From positions 53,980-117,979 of the forward strand of contig QLIY01000164.1 in the NCBI GenBank assembly GCA_003260075.1: a stretch of DNA of 64,000 nucleotides, read 5' to 3'. Below, in pieces: positions 1 through 13,200 of the stretch. The position numbers and the translations under genes were made by a program. Below the pieces are notes generated by a model, which saw only the letters and a program-made list of their open reading frames with translations, made no database searches and was not told the origin of the DNA. The stretch is from Phallusia mammillata. Lineage: Eukaryota; Chordata; Ascidiacea; Phlebobranchia; Ascidiidae. Each line of letters starts with the position of its first letter. The first letter of the stretch is position 1.

Positions 1-1238
1 AATTTTACTCTTTTTCTGGAATTATTTTTTCCCTCTTTTAGAAAACACAAATTTCCCTTGTTTCTGCTTTTCCTTTCTTTTCTGCTTTTAGTGTTGATTT
101 CCTGCTTTTCCCGCTTTTCTGTTTTTCTGCTTTTAGTGTTACCCTTGTACGGGACCATCATAGGAGAATGATGTCTGGCATTGTAAACCATACCAAAGTC
201 TTTAAAATACAATTCATGATTTGACTGTATTCTACAAAAAAAACGCCTTGTTAAGTTAATCTAATGAGAATATTCTCAATAACCCTAAATTTACTGCTAT
301 GTCAATGCTTAGTTTTTCCTGAAACTTCGATACCACGTATCAACATTTAACACACAGCACTTCGGAGAGGAACTAATTTATGCTGACTCATCAAAACAAA
401 CTTTCATCCCATGATTGCAGTAATCAAATTTGTGCGGCTGATACGTTGAGCATTTAAACTCGCTCTGTTCTCTTTTTCAATACGAAATCATAGAAATATT
501 TCATGCTGGTTCACAAAAATAATTTATGCATAGGTCTACAGTCCTGACTTTCGCTTTTGTACAAATTATAGACATCAATAGACAACTGGAACATCACCTT
601 TTTGTTTTTGTGTCTAAACCGTTGTTGCTTGTCGAGCGTATTGATTAATGATAAGGGGGGGGGGCGAAATCATAGAAATATTTCATGCTGGTTCACAAAA
701 ATAATTTATACATAGGTCTACAGTCCTGACTTTCGCTTTTGTGCAAATTATAGACATCAATAGACAACTGGAACATCACCTTTTTGTGTTTGTGTCTAAA
801 CCGTTGTTGCTTGTCGAGCGTATTGATTAATGATAATAATACACTCTGTTCGAACGGCTATTTGCGACCCTTTCAACCCTTTGTTGACGCAGGTTAGTCC
901 TATTAATAATTGATAAAAGTAAAATGCTAAAAAACTCACATTGCATCTTTTACGTTAATGCCACTATTGAAAACATCGTATAAGAAAAAAAAAACACTCA
1001 ATCATTCAACAATTGCGACCTAAACTTCACTTTTGGACAACTGGATTCAAAATAAACTCGATCAAATAACTTTTCTAAATTTATATTTTGCTTATACAAG
1101 AAAAACAGTATCTGTGTGAACCACGTAACGGAATGCATACACAAGTAAACAGAAACATAGGAATCACAAAATAACACGATGTACATTTAAAGCAGCCATC
1201 ACAAATTTGAATGACGTCACACTGTGTAGATTGTGACG
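1..1238. other. 3' flank of CEP112, no gene seen
   Basis: I see no convincing coding exon here. The stretch holds a duplicated segment with a poly-G junction (483-836) and two CRE-like palindromes TGACGTCA at about 1212 and 1234. The second overlaps the CEP112 stop codon region. Short open frames on the minus strand at 998-1186 have no splice or family support. Confidence 0.6.
483..836. repeat. Direct duplication with 10-G junction (655-664)
   Basis: About 170 bp either side of the G run are nearly identical, differing for example in gtttttgtg versus gtgtttgtg. Interpreted as two allelic contig ends left unmerged. Confidence 0.85.
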
Positions 1239-4200
1239 TCATAATTTCAGGGAATCCACCGATTGCATGGTTGAACGGACACGCTCGGCCTCCACCTCGT
1301 CCTGTAGGATTTCCGTTCTTTGTTGCAAAGATTTTACCTGCGAAAAATTAATTAACAAGCCGATATAAAACAGGGTTAAATGTGTAGAACTATGAAACGC
1401 ATTTCATTGTATAGACCAGTGGTTCCCAACCACTTTGACGAATTCCCCCCTTAACAAATCAAAATATGTTCATTCCCCCCATAGAAAAAAGATTTTTTTA
1501 TCAACTTTACAGGTTATATTCCCAAATCTGAAGTGTCCATTTACAAATCACATTTATAAATTTAGTAAATTCCTCCCCTAAAGTTTGAAAATTGCTCCCC
1601 AGCTGGGTACCACTCGTGTAGACATTTTACCCAATCGCTTCTATACGTTTTTTCACTAATGATAACAACAGATTTCAAGTGATTTTCCCCCATTTTTTTC
1701 GGCACCCCCCTTTAATAAGCAGTGCTCGCCCCTCGCTATATTAAAAAATATGTATTATTACGAAAACCCAAGGGTCTAGCACCTCTGGTTAACATCCCCG
1801 AAGCCAAGGGGGTTGAAAACCAATTGTAAACAATTTAAACAAAATGACCAATGGCTTGACACACATGAGTAAAACTGAGTTTTAACCTGAGACTTCAGAC
1901 AGGAAATTGTTTCTTCCAAATCGTCTTTTAGCGATTTGGGAAGCAGTCCCTTCATCCTTTCCTCGTATTGCATCTTTACTCTTGTGATCTACAACATACA
2001 CAAATGAATATTAATCAACAGTCAAAACCAAACTGAACATAGTTGTTAAGAAGTATTTTTCTAGCAACAGAAAAAAATTAAGGATGCATTACAATATTCA
2101 GTTTACACAAAGAATATCAAATTTAGTTGAATTGCTGTGTGAGAGTTTGTTCAAAGCGAAAAATAAATAAATAAAATCTGGTCTTGACCAAATAAAAATA
2201 TGTAATTCAAAATAACACGATCAACTTCCATTGGGGGGGGGGTTTAAGGATGCATTACAATATTCAGTTTACATAAAGAATATCAAATTTAGTCGAATTG
2301 CTGTTTTAGAATTTGTTCAAAGCGAAAAATAAATAAATAAAATCTGGTCATGACCAAATAAAAATATGTAATTCAAAATAACACGATCAACTTCCATTGC
2401 TCTTTCGGTTTATGCAAACAGTATGCATAAGTATGGGTTTAAAGTTCATTTTGCTTATTTATGTAAATATCACCAACTCGAAAGTGCGAATTTGACTTTA
2501 ATAATTTATTTGTTGCATTGAACCTCCAGTTAAACAATTAAATTAAGTGGTGATTTGTTTACAACAACGAAACAAAGTACGTTCCATTCTGTTTCGTTTC
2601 CAAAAAGTGGTTTAGGGTATTTGTGCGGTTTGCAAAAACACACCTGATCTTTGAGCTCGTATTCGAGTGTTTGCATTTCGCGTTGTATCTGATGACATTT
2701 CTCTCGTTCGTTTTCCAGCTCCGTTTGCGAATTCTACAAAGAAACAACGAGACTAAAATTTTAACTGAGTCTCTTGTCCAAAAAATAATAACCAAACTAA
2801 TTCAATACTGTTCTATATCTTGCGTCAGGAGTCGGCAACCTTTTAGGTGACGCGTGCCAATTTACTTGTTGTCTTCATGTGTGAATGACTTCGCGTGCCA
2901 ACGTTTTTCAAAGGGGGGGGGGATTCGACGGTGCCAATTTCCTTGTTGTCTTCATGTGTGAATGACTTCGCGTGCCAACGTTTTTCAAAGTAATAGTGGT
3001 TTGTGCCAGCAGATATCAATAATAAAGAGAGAGCAGAGTGTTTTGAGCATAAGGCTGAATTTTAGGATAATGACATGATAAACATTAAAAACAAGCAATG
3101 GAGGGTAACTTGTTACTAAAGTAAAATTTTTCAACAACACTATTTTTTAATTCATAGTACATCCGCCAATTTGACATACTACCCACATATCTTGACCACA
3201 AAATGTGAACGCTCTAAACCTTATTTAGCAAAACCAATTAAAAGCGACAAATAAGAAAAGTCAACCAAGCCATCATATGTACTAAACATAAACACTAGAA
3301 TTCATATATTTTTCACATACACAGACATACCATAATAGCAGCGCCCATTTGTGCTCGAATCTTATTCTGTTCATCTTCTAATTTAGCTGAATTCTGTACA
3401 ATCAGGTCCTCTACTTCCTTTTGCATTCCGACCAGACGATCTCTCGCATCATTCTCCTTCCTCTGTGCATCCGATATTCGATCCTGGGCACGATCTAACT
3501 GCTGCCGATAATCCTCTTCCATTTGATCCAAGCGGTTTTTTGCCTGTGATCCACAATGGTCATATTTTTTTGGCGATTAAATAACTGTCAATTGTGTCAT
3601 GGTGTATCAAAAGCGTGTAAAGTAACATAAAGTCCTCTTGGTCACGACCTACAAAGCACTGGTTTATCTTTTGTTGGGGGGGGGGCTGTGTCGTGGTGTA
3701 TCAAAAGCGTGTAAAATAACTTAAAGTCCTCTTGGTCACGACCTACAAAGCACTGGTTTATCTTTTGTTGCTATGGAAACAAACACATTGAAACAAAAAA
3801 AAACGGAATAATGGTGTCGCAATAAGAAAAAAATAACATCAATAAACTGTTGTGTCGTTTAATATACTGACAATTGGGGGGGGGGAGAAACAAACACAGT
3901 GAAACAAAAAAAAACGGAATGATGATGTCGCAACAACAAAAAATAACATCAATAAACTGTTGTGTCGTTTAATATACTGACAATTTGGGGTTTTTCTAAT
4001 AATCCTATACTGTAACTTTCTTGTTCCATTAACAAGTCGTTCATCTCTGCAACAGACTAACACACAGTACAACACAACTATTAAATTCTTTTTTTTTTAT
4101 TGAAATACAGTTGCCAGAAGAGCTTTATAAGGTTGATAGGGGGGGGGGGTTTTCTAATAATCCTACTGTAACTTTATTGTTCCATTAACAAGTCGTTCAT

Positions 4201-7200
4201 CTCTGCAACAGATTAGTACACAGTACAACAAAACTATCAAATTCTATTTTTTTTATTGAAATACAGTTGCCAGAAGAGCTTTATAAGGTTGATATTATGC
4301 CTGGCAGCAACAGCCTACACCTTTTGGGTTTGCCTTTCCAGTTCCGCCGCATGCTGTTGATGCATTTCCATGCGCTGGCGGTCGATCTCGGCCTCTAGTC
4401 TCGCAACAGCCATATCATTGTCACGTGCCGCTTTCTGACGCTCTTCCTCGCGCAGAAGTCCAAGTTCAACGAGTTGTTGACGACGGAGAGCATTTGCTGA
4501 CACTAATTCCTCGCGCAAATCGCGGATCTGCTGTTCGAGGCCGCTCACAACCTGTAGAAATTGATAACGTTAATGCTTAGTATGTCTGAGGTTGATAATT
4601 TCGCTAAGGGCATTTTTGTTCCGAATTTTGTGAATTTATCAGCAAGTCGTTGCGCTTTGTTTTATATAGCTCTGCTATAGCAATTGTATTTTGCGTAGTA
4701 AAGTGTACGACAAACAAAGGGAAAAAAAGCAACCGCATGTACCTCACAGATTGTTCAGTGTTATTTACCCTGATTAAGGCGACCTGTTTAGGACGTCGAA
4801 ACGTCGGTATAAAAATACAATTGCCAGAAGAGCTCTGGAAATTTGATATTCAGCCTGGCAGCAACAGCTTATATAATTTTTTTTGCATCGACAACAAAGT
4901 GTCCCAAAAAATAGAGCTGCAAATGTTTTCAAAACAATATTGTTACGTCTCGATCGAAATCAACTTCCCTGAATGTCCACCCAGGGAATGAATAACAAGT
5001 ATTCACTTTATTATGACGTCATAACAATTGAAATGCCATTTTTTCCCAAACCAAATTATTTCGCTTTAGATCTTCACCTATTAAAAAACGGAAAATCAAC
5101 ATCACACTCTTGCATAAGACATATAAAAAACGGTTCTACCTCTTGATGTTGTACTCTTCTTTCTTCTGCAATCTTCTCCTGCTCCTCCAGCGCCTCCCGG
5201 AGCCGAACTTCCGAGGAGGATAACTGCTTCTCATACTCTCTCACGATGTGATCCCTCTCGGAGTTGGATCTTTGTGAAAGAATTCCTTTCTCGTGTTCAT
5301 ACATCACTCGTGTTTCGGTAAGCTGTTCATAAAAATGCATTAACAAAATAAAGTTTTTGGTTGTTTTAACGATTGAAACACGACAACAAAATGAGACGCA
5401 CTTAAAGTTCTTTTGTACGAATGCTTTTTTGGCGTCTGTTAGTTTTGAAGCATTTTCCCTTAGAATTTCCATTTTTGAATTCAGGACAACCATACAGTAA
5501 CGTAACAAAAAGGAGTTGAAAAATAGTTTTGTATGTCATCCAATTTATATTTGTACTGACATAAATAGCGGTTAACCTAGCGCACCTGACCCATATACAG
5601 ACTGATCGGGATTCGTCCCCGGGAGTGTCCTGGGTTCGAATCCCGTGAACGACAAAGGGCAATTTTCAGTTCTCGGACTGCCGCCTGATTGTCGAAAAAT
5701 ACAATAAAAAATAACGGTTAAAACCGTTCAGCTTTAGCATTAAAGCGTTTCAAAACAAATCTTTCCATTATCAGTGTTACATTTCCCTAAAATGCTGTTT
5801 TAGGTCAGTATCTGTGTGTTAAAATTTCTGGCAAAACCGTGTTTCATTAAAAAAAATATTCAACGTCATAAATTGAAAAAGAAAAGCTAAATAGAAGTAT
5901 TTTCTATTTTAGTTGTTCTCTGTCGGAAAAAAAGTTTAGCAAAACCTCTTCATTATGTCTTTCTTTGAGCTCTTCAATCTGTTTGCGGAACTCGTCTTGA
6001 AGTTTGTCCCGAGTCAGTTTGCTTTGTTCCAGGTCGGCTCCCATCTTTTCCAGCTGCCCTCTCATATCGTTGTAGACTTTTTCTTGCGCCTCGTTAACCT
6101 GAAGGTTGAATGATACTTTCAATTGCGGTAACTGATAACCGTAACCAGAGGTCTAAAGCAACTAACGTCACCAAATAGCAACAACAGTTTACCACCCGAC
6201 TTATAACGATGAAATTACATTTGTATGGGATAAATATGCGTGAAAATATTTTTTGACCTTATTAATTGTGGTTTCTTCCATTTTTTAATGGTTTTGTGTT
6301 CACTTTACTGTACCATGGACATAGATGTTGTTTTAACGATAAAGTAGAGTTTAAAATAAGTGAACACCATTTCCAAGACCTAATCGGCAATGCAGTGGGG
6401 GGGGGGGGGCATTTTCGGCGACTTAAGCTTAATAGTACATTCAGTGGTTTGCATGTTTCACAACAGGGGTGTCAAACTCAAACACCTTGGAAGGCCAAAT
6501 ATAAAGTTTTAAATTCGTGGTGGGCCGCACTATCAAAAATTTGTTACAGCAGTGTAACATGACAACAACAAAACATAGCATGATTAAAAAGTAAAATGTT
6601 TATCACATTTAAGGGGGGGGGGTTTAAATGATTCATTACGCTAACGACGGTCTCTCTGTCTCGATTAATACGTCATAATCACCAAGGAGTTCCTGCAACT
6701 CATGTTATGCCAGAAAAAAAAGCATTTTCGGCGACTTAAGCTTAATAGTTCATTCAGTGGTTTGCATGTTTTACAACAGGGGTGTCAAACTCAAACACCT
6801 TGGAGGGCCAAAAATAAACTTTTCAGTTCGTCGTGGGCCGCACTATCAAACATTTGTTACAGTGTAACATGGCAATAAAAAACATAGCATGATTAAAAAG
6901 TAAAATGTTTATCACATTTAAAAAAAATTGTAATAAATTACAAACAGTTATACAGTGTAGCAGAGTGAAAGAACCAACTGTGCTTTATTGCTTTGTGGGG
7001 GGGGGGTAAACGGTTGTACAGTGTAGCAGAGTGAAAGAACCAACTGTGCTTTATTGCTTTGTGTGAAACAATGGCATACAATGACGTACCAATCGCAATT
7101 GCTGACTCTAAAGATGGGTTATTTCGATCATCTTAATAATTAAAACGTTGCATATACCACTAATAGACAATCATTGTATCAGGGGGGGGGGGAAGACGTA

Positions 7201-10200
7201 ACAATCGCAATTGCTGACTCTAAAGATGGATTATTTCGATCATCGTAATAATTAAAACGTTGCATATACCACTAATAGACAATCATTGTATCATGTGAAC
7301 TCACTGGTCTGACAGGGTATTTTGCCTAAATAAAACACAAAACTTCTAAAAGTTTTTTCGCGGGTCACAGAAAAACTCTTGAAGGGCCGCGTTTGACACC
7401 CCTGTTTTACAACATGGGGGGGGGGTTAAATAAAACACAAAACTTCTAAAAGTTTCTTCGCGGGCCTCAGAAAAACTCTTGAAGGGCCGCGTTTGACACC
7501 CCTGTTTTACAACATAATGTGCCAGAAAGTATTAAAGCCAAAAACCAATGTTTCAAATTAATTAGAAAAGGCATTGTGACCTCATACAAAAATGTATACA
7601 GTCAACCATTCAGAACGTTCGCGACATATTGGTTCTGTGTGATAATTTCATTGTTGTTGAGAATAGTGTATAGTTGGGCTTTTATTCCGGCAGGTACTTC
7701 ATTGGTATATAAGCTGTTGCTGCCAGGCATAATATCAACTTTATAAAGCTCTTTTGGCAATTCTATTTTTGCACCGACGTTTTAACGTCCTATATGGGTC
7801 GCCTTCATCAGGGTGAATAACATTGAAAGTGATGTCGAAACGTCGGTGCAAAAACACAATTGCCAGAAGAACTCTACAAAGTTGGTACTTCATCTGGTAA
7901 ATCCATTGTAACTCCCGTTTCCGAAGCAAACTTGACATGCCATATTTTGCTAACTAAAGTCGTAAAGATCTTGGACCCAGTACTTGGGATAAGGCCCAGC
8001 TACAGTGGATATTTCATAAGCCTTTACTGCGATTTACCTGTTTCTTGTACGACTCTATAGCTTGTTCAGCCTGAAGACCGGATTGCTTTTGAGCGACCGT
8101 CATTCGAACAATCTGTTCGTCTTTCTCCCTGCACAAATATCACAATATACTTTTCGAATAGGTTTTTACCGGTTCTATTTAATTGATTTATTCAACATGC
8201 AAAAATCCCACTAGGACATAGCTATAGCAATCTGATCTTTTAAAAGTGGGGAACTTGAGAAAAATCGTGTTCTTTATTTTCGATTTCGGGGTATTTTTGT
8301 GAGGCTTGTGATTCGACTTTCGGTGGGCTTACCACCGAGCCTGTGTAAGTCTCGGTGTAATTTGGTATAGAGCGGGAGTCCCGGGTAAGCTGATGCTGTC
8401 TCGGGTTTAAATCCAACTGCAAGTTAGTTTTTCTAGCCTATGCCTTGCCATAAGGAAATGCTTGAAACAACGGATTGATAGGCCTGGCATATTATGCCTG
8501 AGGCAAATTTTGAACATTTTGTTCTTACTTTATCACGACTTCCAAAGACTTAATGGTTCTGTTGGCTTGTGACTTATCTTGATCCCATTCGCTCTTCAGC
8601 CCATGAACCTGTTTGTCATGGAGATGTTGCATGTTCATCACATCCTGTTGGTGTAGTGATTCTCGTTCCTATAATCATAAATGCAGCTGATGGTAAAGCA
8701 TTTACAAACGACATTTTTGAAGAGAGGGGTGCAAAAGAAGCATATATTTGTTTTTGCTAAGGCGGTCAAATGCGAAGTAGTTAACGGGTGAATGCTTCAT
8801 AACCTCTGCTATAAATGTATAGCGTTAGTAAACTGTATTACAATGAACAATGTAACTGAGCATTATTTGTTTTTATTGGCGGAAACTATTTTTATGGGGT
8901 TGAAACACGGGTGGCTTTTTGATCACTTTTATTGATGCAATTATAAAGGAGGAGCGTTTAAAACCAATCAGCAACGTTTTTTTCACAGGATTCACACCAC
9001 AGCCGAGAATCCTGATCATTTTTTTCTCATTGCAATTCGCAATTAACTTTTCCACACCATCCCACTAATAGTGAGCTTCAGCGACCACTAGTGGTAAATC
9101 AACGCGCATACAAAATTCACCAAAAGGCAACAAACAACACTCTCGCATCACAAAATGAACTGACCCTTAATTCTCGTTGTCGTTGCTGCTCGCTATCTTG
9201 TACAGCATGTTTTAGGCCCTGGATTTGGTCTTCGAGATCCCTGATGGTTTCCTGGGCTTTGGACGCAGTCAGAGAACTTTCCTGCTTCAAATATTCGATG
9301 CTTGCTTCCAGACGACTGATCGTGGATTTACTAGCGGTGGCTGCATCCCGCTTCTGAGTTTGTAGTTCCTTCTTCAAGTCCTCGCACCTAAGAAAAGTCC
9401 AACAGCGGGGTATGTAGTTTTGTAATGTTGCAATGCGACGTTAAGAACTTATTCATATGTAACCCTGTAATTATTGAGTCGGAAACTTTACAAGCTATAG
9501 AAGAGCCAATAGAGTCACTTATTTTTTATATTTATGACACAAAAATGCATGGACCAAACTTCAAGAAAAGATTAGTTCAACATATAATTTAATATCAATA
9601 GAATAATTTATTCTTTATTTCGTTAAGCAATGCAAACTAGGATTTGACTGATAACCAGATTTTTTTGCCAAGCACTTTTTTAAATAGCAGAATTGGCTAG
9701 TAAATTTTGACTAATGAAGTATGGATGTTGCGGTTGCCAGAGTTTGTCACAAGGTCGTGCAGGCGAAACTTTCAATTAAAAGGACCTTTGTTACATGCTT
9801 GGTTTCTAAGTCGGATTTTGTTCACATACAAACCACCGACCTCAAGCAAAGCGTATTAAACAGGCAAGCTCACAATTTATTGCCCTTGGGGCGTTAAGTA
9901 AGAGTCCAGGTCACACAAAACCGTTGGAACTAAAACTACAATAACTGTAACTGCAAAGTGTACTAGAAAAGAAATAAACCAAATTAATGACACGGATCAG
10001 TTAAGACATAGATGAACAGCTGGGATCAGCCCAGAAGCTTCGACGCATATCAGCGATCACGACACACTCCTATAAAAATTATATTACACCAGCACTATTA
10101 AAGGCGTTATACCGAACCAGCTAATGCAGCATGCGAGCCAGGCAACGGTCCTTGTGATTTAACTTTCGGTGGGTTCTCCACAGTTGGTAGAGCGCGAGTC

Positions 10201-13200
10201 CCAGAAAGACTCCTTTCTTCGGTCCGAATCCCGCCCTACGCCTTGTCATATGGTGGTGAATGCTTGCCGACCGGCTGATTCGGTATAACGCCTTTAATAG
10301 GCCTGGTTGACTACAATGACACGGATATTTGATTTGTTACCTTTCCAAGGACACGCGTAGTTCCGCTTGCATTCTGTCACGCTCATTACAAACTTGTTGT
10401 TTTTCAGCGAGCAGGGATTGTTTCACGCTTCCAAGACTTTCTGTCTCCTGCGTGAGTTGAGCTACCCGACCCTCAAGCTCACTTACAACCAGTTTCTAAA
10501 CAACATAAAACAGCATGGTCGCGATGCTTTAACGGATGTATTTGACTTTATAGGCAGTTCCCTCAAAATGAGAAGAGCACATTAACAGCAATATCTGTGG
10601 CGTTTTAACAGAAACTTCGAAATGGCCACATAGTTAACAATATACATTATGTATGCTGGATGTTGCCAGAAAACAATGTTAGCAACAATCTTTTGGTCTA
10701 TGTTTGAAACATAAAAAGACCTATTATTGTAAGCTATGTGTGGCACGAACAACCCAAGTAAAGCTTTGGCAAGTCGCACAGTGAAGCAAAAAGTTTCATT
10801 CAGTAATTTTAGTTTTTTTAAAAAAACATCTCATTAATATTCCTTAATTAGACACAATTTTGTCGTTTTAATGCAAAAATTCATGTTTTGTGTGACCTAA
10901 TGTTGAACCGAGTCAAAAAAAACTTCCTTTAAGAAAAAAACAAAACAACAACGATGGAACAAAAAGGGATAAATTACCCCATGACTTTAAATAACACTTT
11001 TTCATTTCTCATTTCGAAGGGGTACAACTGCAACTTGTTGAATCAACTGGTTTGCATTGTCGGAGTAGGCTGTGCATAATATTACGCATTTACGAGTTTA
11101 AATTACTGCCTCGTACGTGGTTCTGCAATTCTTACCCTTTTTTAAAACATGGCCAACTTACAGTTGCTTGGGTCTGTGTGTTATATTCTTCTTCCATGGT
11201 TCCTAAGCGGTGGTTGGTATCGTCCAATAACTCCTGAATGTTTTTCGTGTGTGTTTTCTGTAATTCGTATTTGTCACGTTCCATGTTTCCAGCCATGTCG
11301 TGAATCTGCGAAAAAGAACTACTGGTATCTTGTTTTATTTCTTCTTCCAGTGTAAAGAATGGCGTTTATTTATTACAATTTTACAGTAATTTTGTGCAGT
11401 TGGTCCTTGGTTGCCTTTTTGGGGGGATTTTACATCATTCCCACAACGTACATCGCTCGGTACGCGTAAATCTATTTATAAACCGAACATATAAGGAATG
11501 GGAATGTTGTTTTACAAGATATACCAAATCAACTTTTTTTGCTTCAAAAATACTATAAATAAACTTGCATGTCCAATATATATTTTTAGAGGATCTATGC
11601 TTAAAAAATAAATACCACATAAATGACATTATACAGTAGTTTGTAAGCATAAAAGCCACTAAAAGGAATCACAACATGAGTTAAGAATTAATTTCTCCAC
11701 CTTCGCCTCATATTCCGATCTCAGATTTTCCGCAGTTTCGTCGATCAAACTTTTCAGATCGTCTACTTCCTTATCGTTCGCATCCTTCATTGCTTGACGC
11801 TCTTTTGCAGCCGATTGGACTGTTATTTCAAAACATTGCGTTCGTTTTAACGTAAATTAAAGGGAAAACGCAAACTGGAATACGAACGGCGCAACGATTT
11901 GTCACTAAGTTTTTTTTGTATAGATGTGAGTAGCAACTGTTCCGAAAAGGGCAGTTATTCAGTTAAAAACAAAGTTGCCATTGAAGTAGCATACATCGCT
12001 TTTAGTCTTTTTTCGACAAAACAATAGTCACTATCAGTAAAATAACCATCGAATATTTCATTATTATTTTCGAAAAAAAAATCATAACTTAGTGAATGGT
12101 AACAATTGTTTGATTTGTTGTTTTTATTTTGAATGAGGTTATGTTAAGAAATTCGTCGTTACGCTTATTTTACATGTAGTAAAAAGTACAGTCATTATAT
12201 AATTTTTCATTCTTTCCAAACATTTTTTGCACTTTAGGTAATAAGTACATTAACGCCATTTATACAAACAAACTAACCTTTCTTTTCCAGCTTTCTCTTG
12301 CTTTCCTCGTAATCTTTCTCCTTGGTTTTGTAGTGACTTTTCAACTCTTCGATTTCATTGTTTTTACGATCAAGTATCTAAAATGTTATGTATTTATATA
12401 TGCGTGATGGTTGATCTGCATGGGCTGAAGGGCTGAACCCACTAAAGTATGTTGATGATAGTAAATCACTACATAGCATTCTGTTTTATTACGAAACTCA
12501 TTACTTTCAACTTCAGAGAATATAAGATGTGGTATTCTTTATTTGAAGTGCAAAGGAAATGAATTTATTTTCTCAAGGATAATACGTTTACCTTTTGCAC
12601 GGCAAGATCATGTTTGTGCTGCAGTTTTAGCTTTTCCTCGTGAAATCTCGCTTCCAGAACTTTCGTCTTCATCTCAAGCTGTTCAAACAGTTCACCAAAC
12701 GTTGTGAAACAAGTAAACAGATAAAAGAATGATAAAAAGTGACCACAAAAATTTAGGGTGCAGCAGCATTAGATTTAAACATGGGTGACCCTAGCTAAGA
12801 ATCTTAAAAAAGAAAAGGCAGTTAGACAAACAACTGTGCTTTTGCAGAAAATTGCGCTAACGAGCAGCAATGAAACAGCAAAAACGTTCAACAACTAAGC
12901 AATACACCCTGTTCCAACTTTATCGTTTTTTTTTCGTTTACACTATACGATTGTAGTTGCGACTAAACAAATCATAAAACAAGTCGCTTCTTTATTCTGA
13001 TAAACCCTAAAAAATGTGCTACAGTCGATTGAAAAACGCTTGCTTGGTAGAAGCTATAGTAATTAAACAACTATTTCAAGTCTGATTTGAAATTTCCAAA
13101 ACCTTGACACAAACTTTCTTTTAAAACAGTCTTATGATAGCTCGGCACCAAAATAGTCTACGATAATTGATGAAAATTGGCAACTTGGATCTTAGTCATA

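Larger units (their letters stand above)
6777..7504. mobile_element. Non-autonomous hAT element, inflated by false duplications
   Basis: The left terminus CAGGGGTGTCAAACTC and right terminus GTTTGACACCCCTG are inverted repeats. Perfect 8-bp flanks ttttacaa (6769-6776 and 7505-7512) mark the target duplication. A second copy of the left end begins at 6466, and internal segments are doubled at three G junctions, so the true element is much shorter than this span. No transposase is encoded. Confidence 0.8.

Noticed and set aside
4650..4991. 113-codon plus-strand frame
   Set aside because: Half of it is the interspersed element with the hammerhead-like motif, so the frame is incidental.
10160..10245. 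Possible functional tRNA gene
   Set aside because: A and B boxes are good, but the acceptor stem does not pair, the base before the anticodon is C, and the segment is embedded in a fold-back repeat with another copy nearby.
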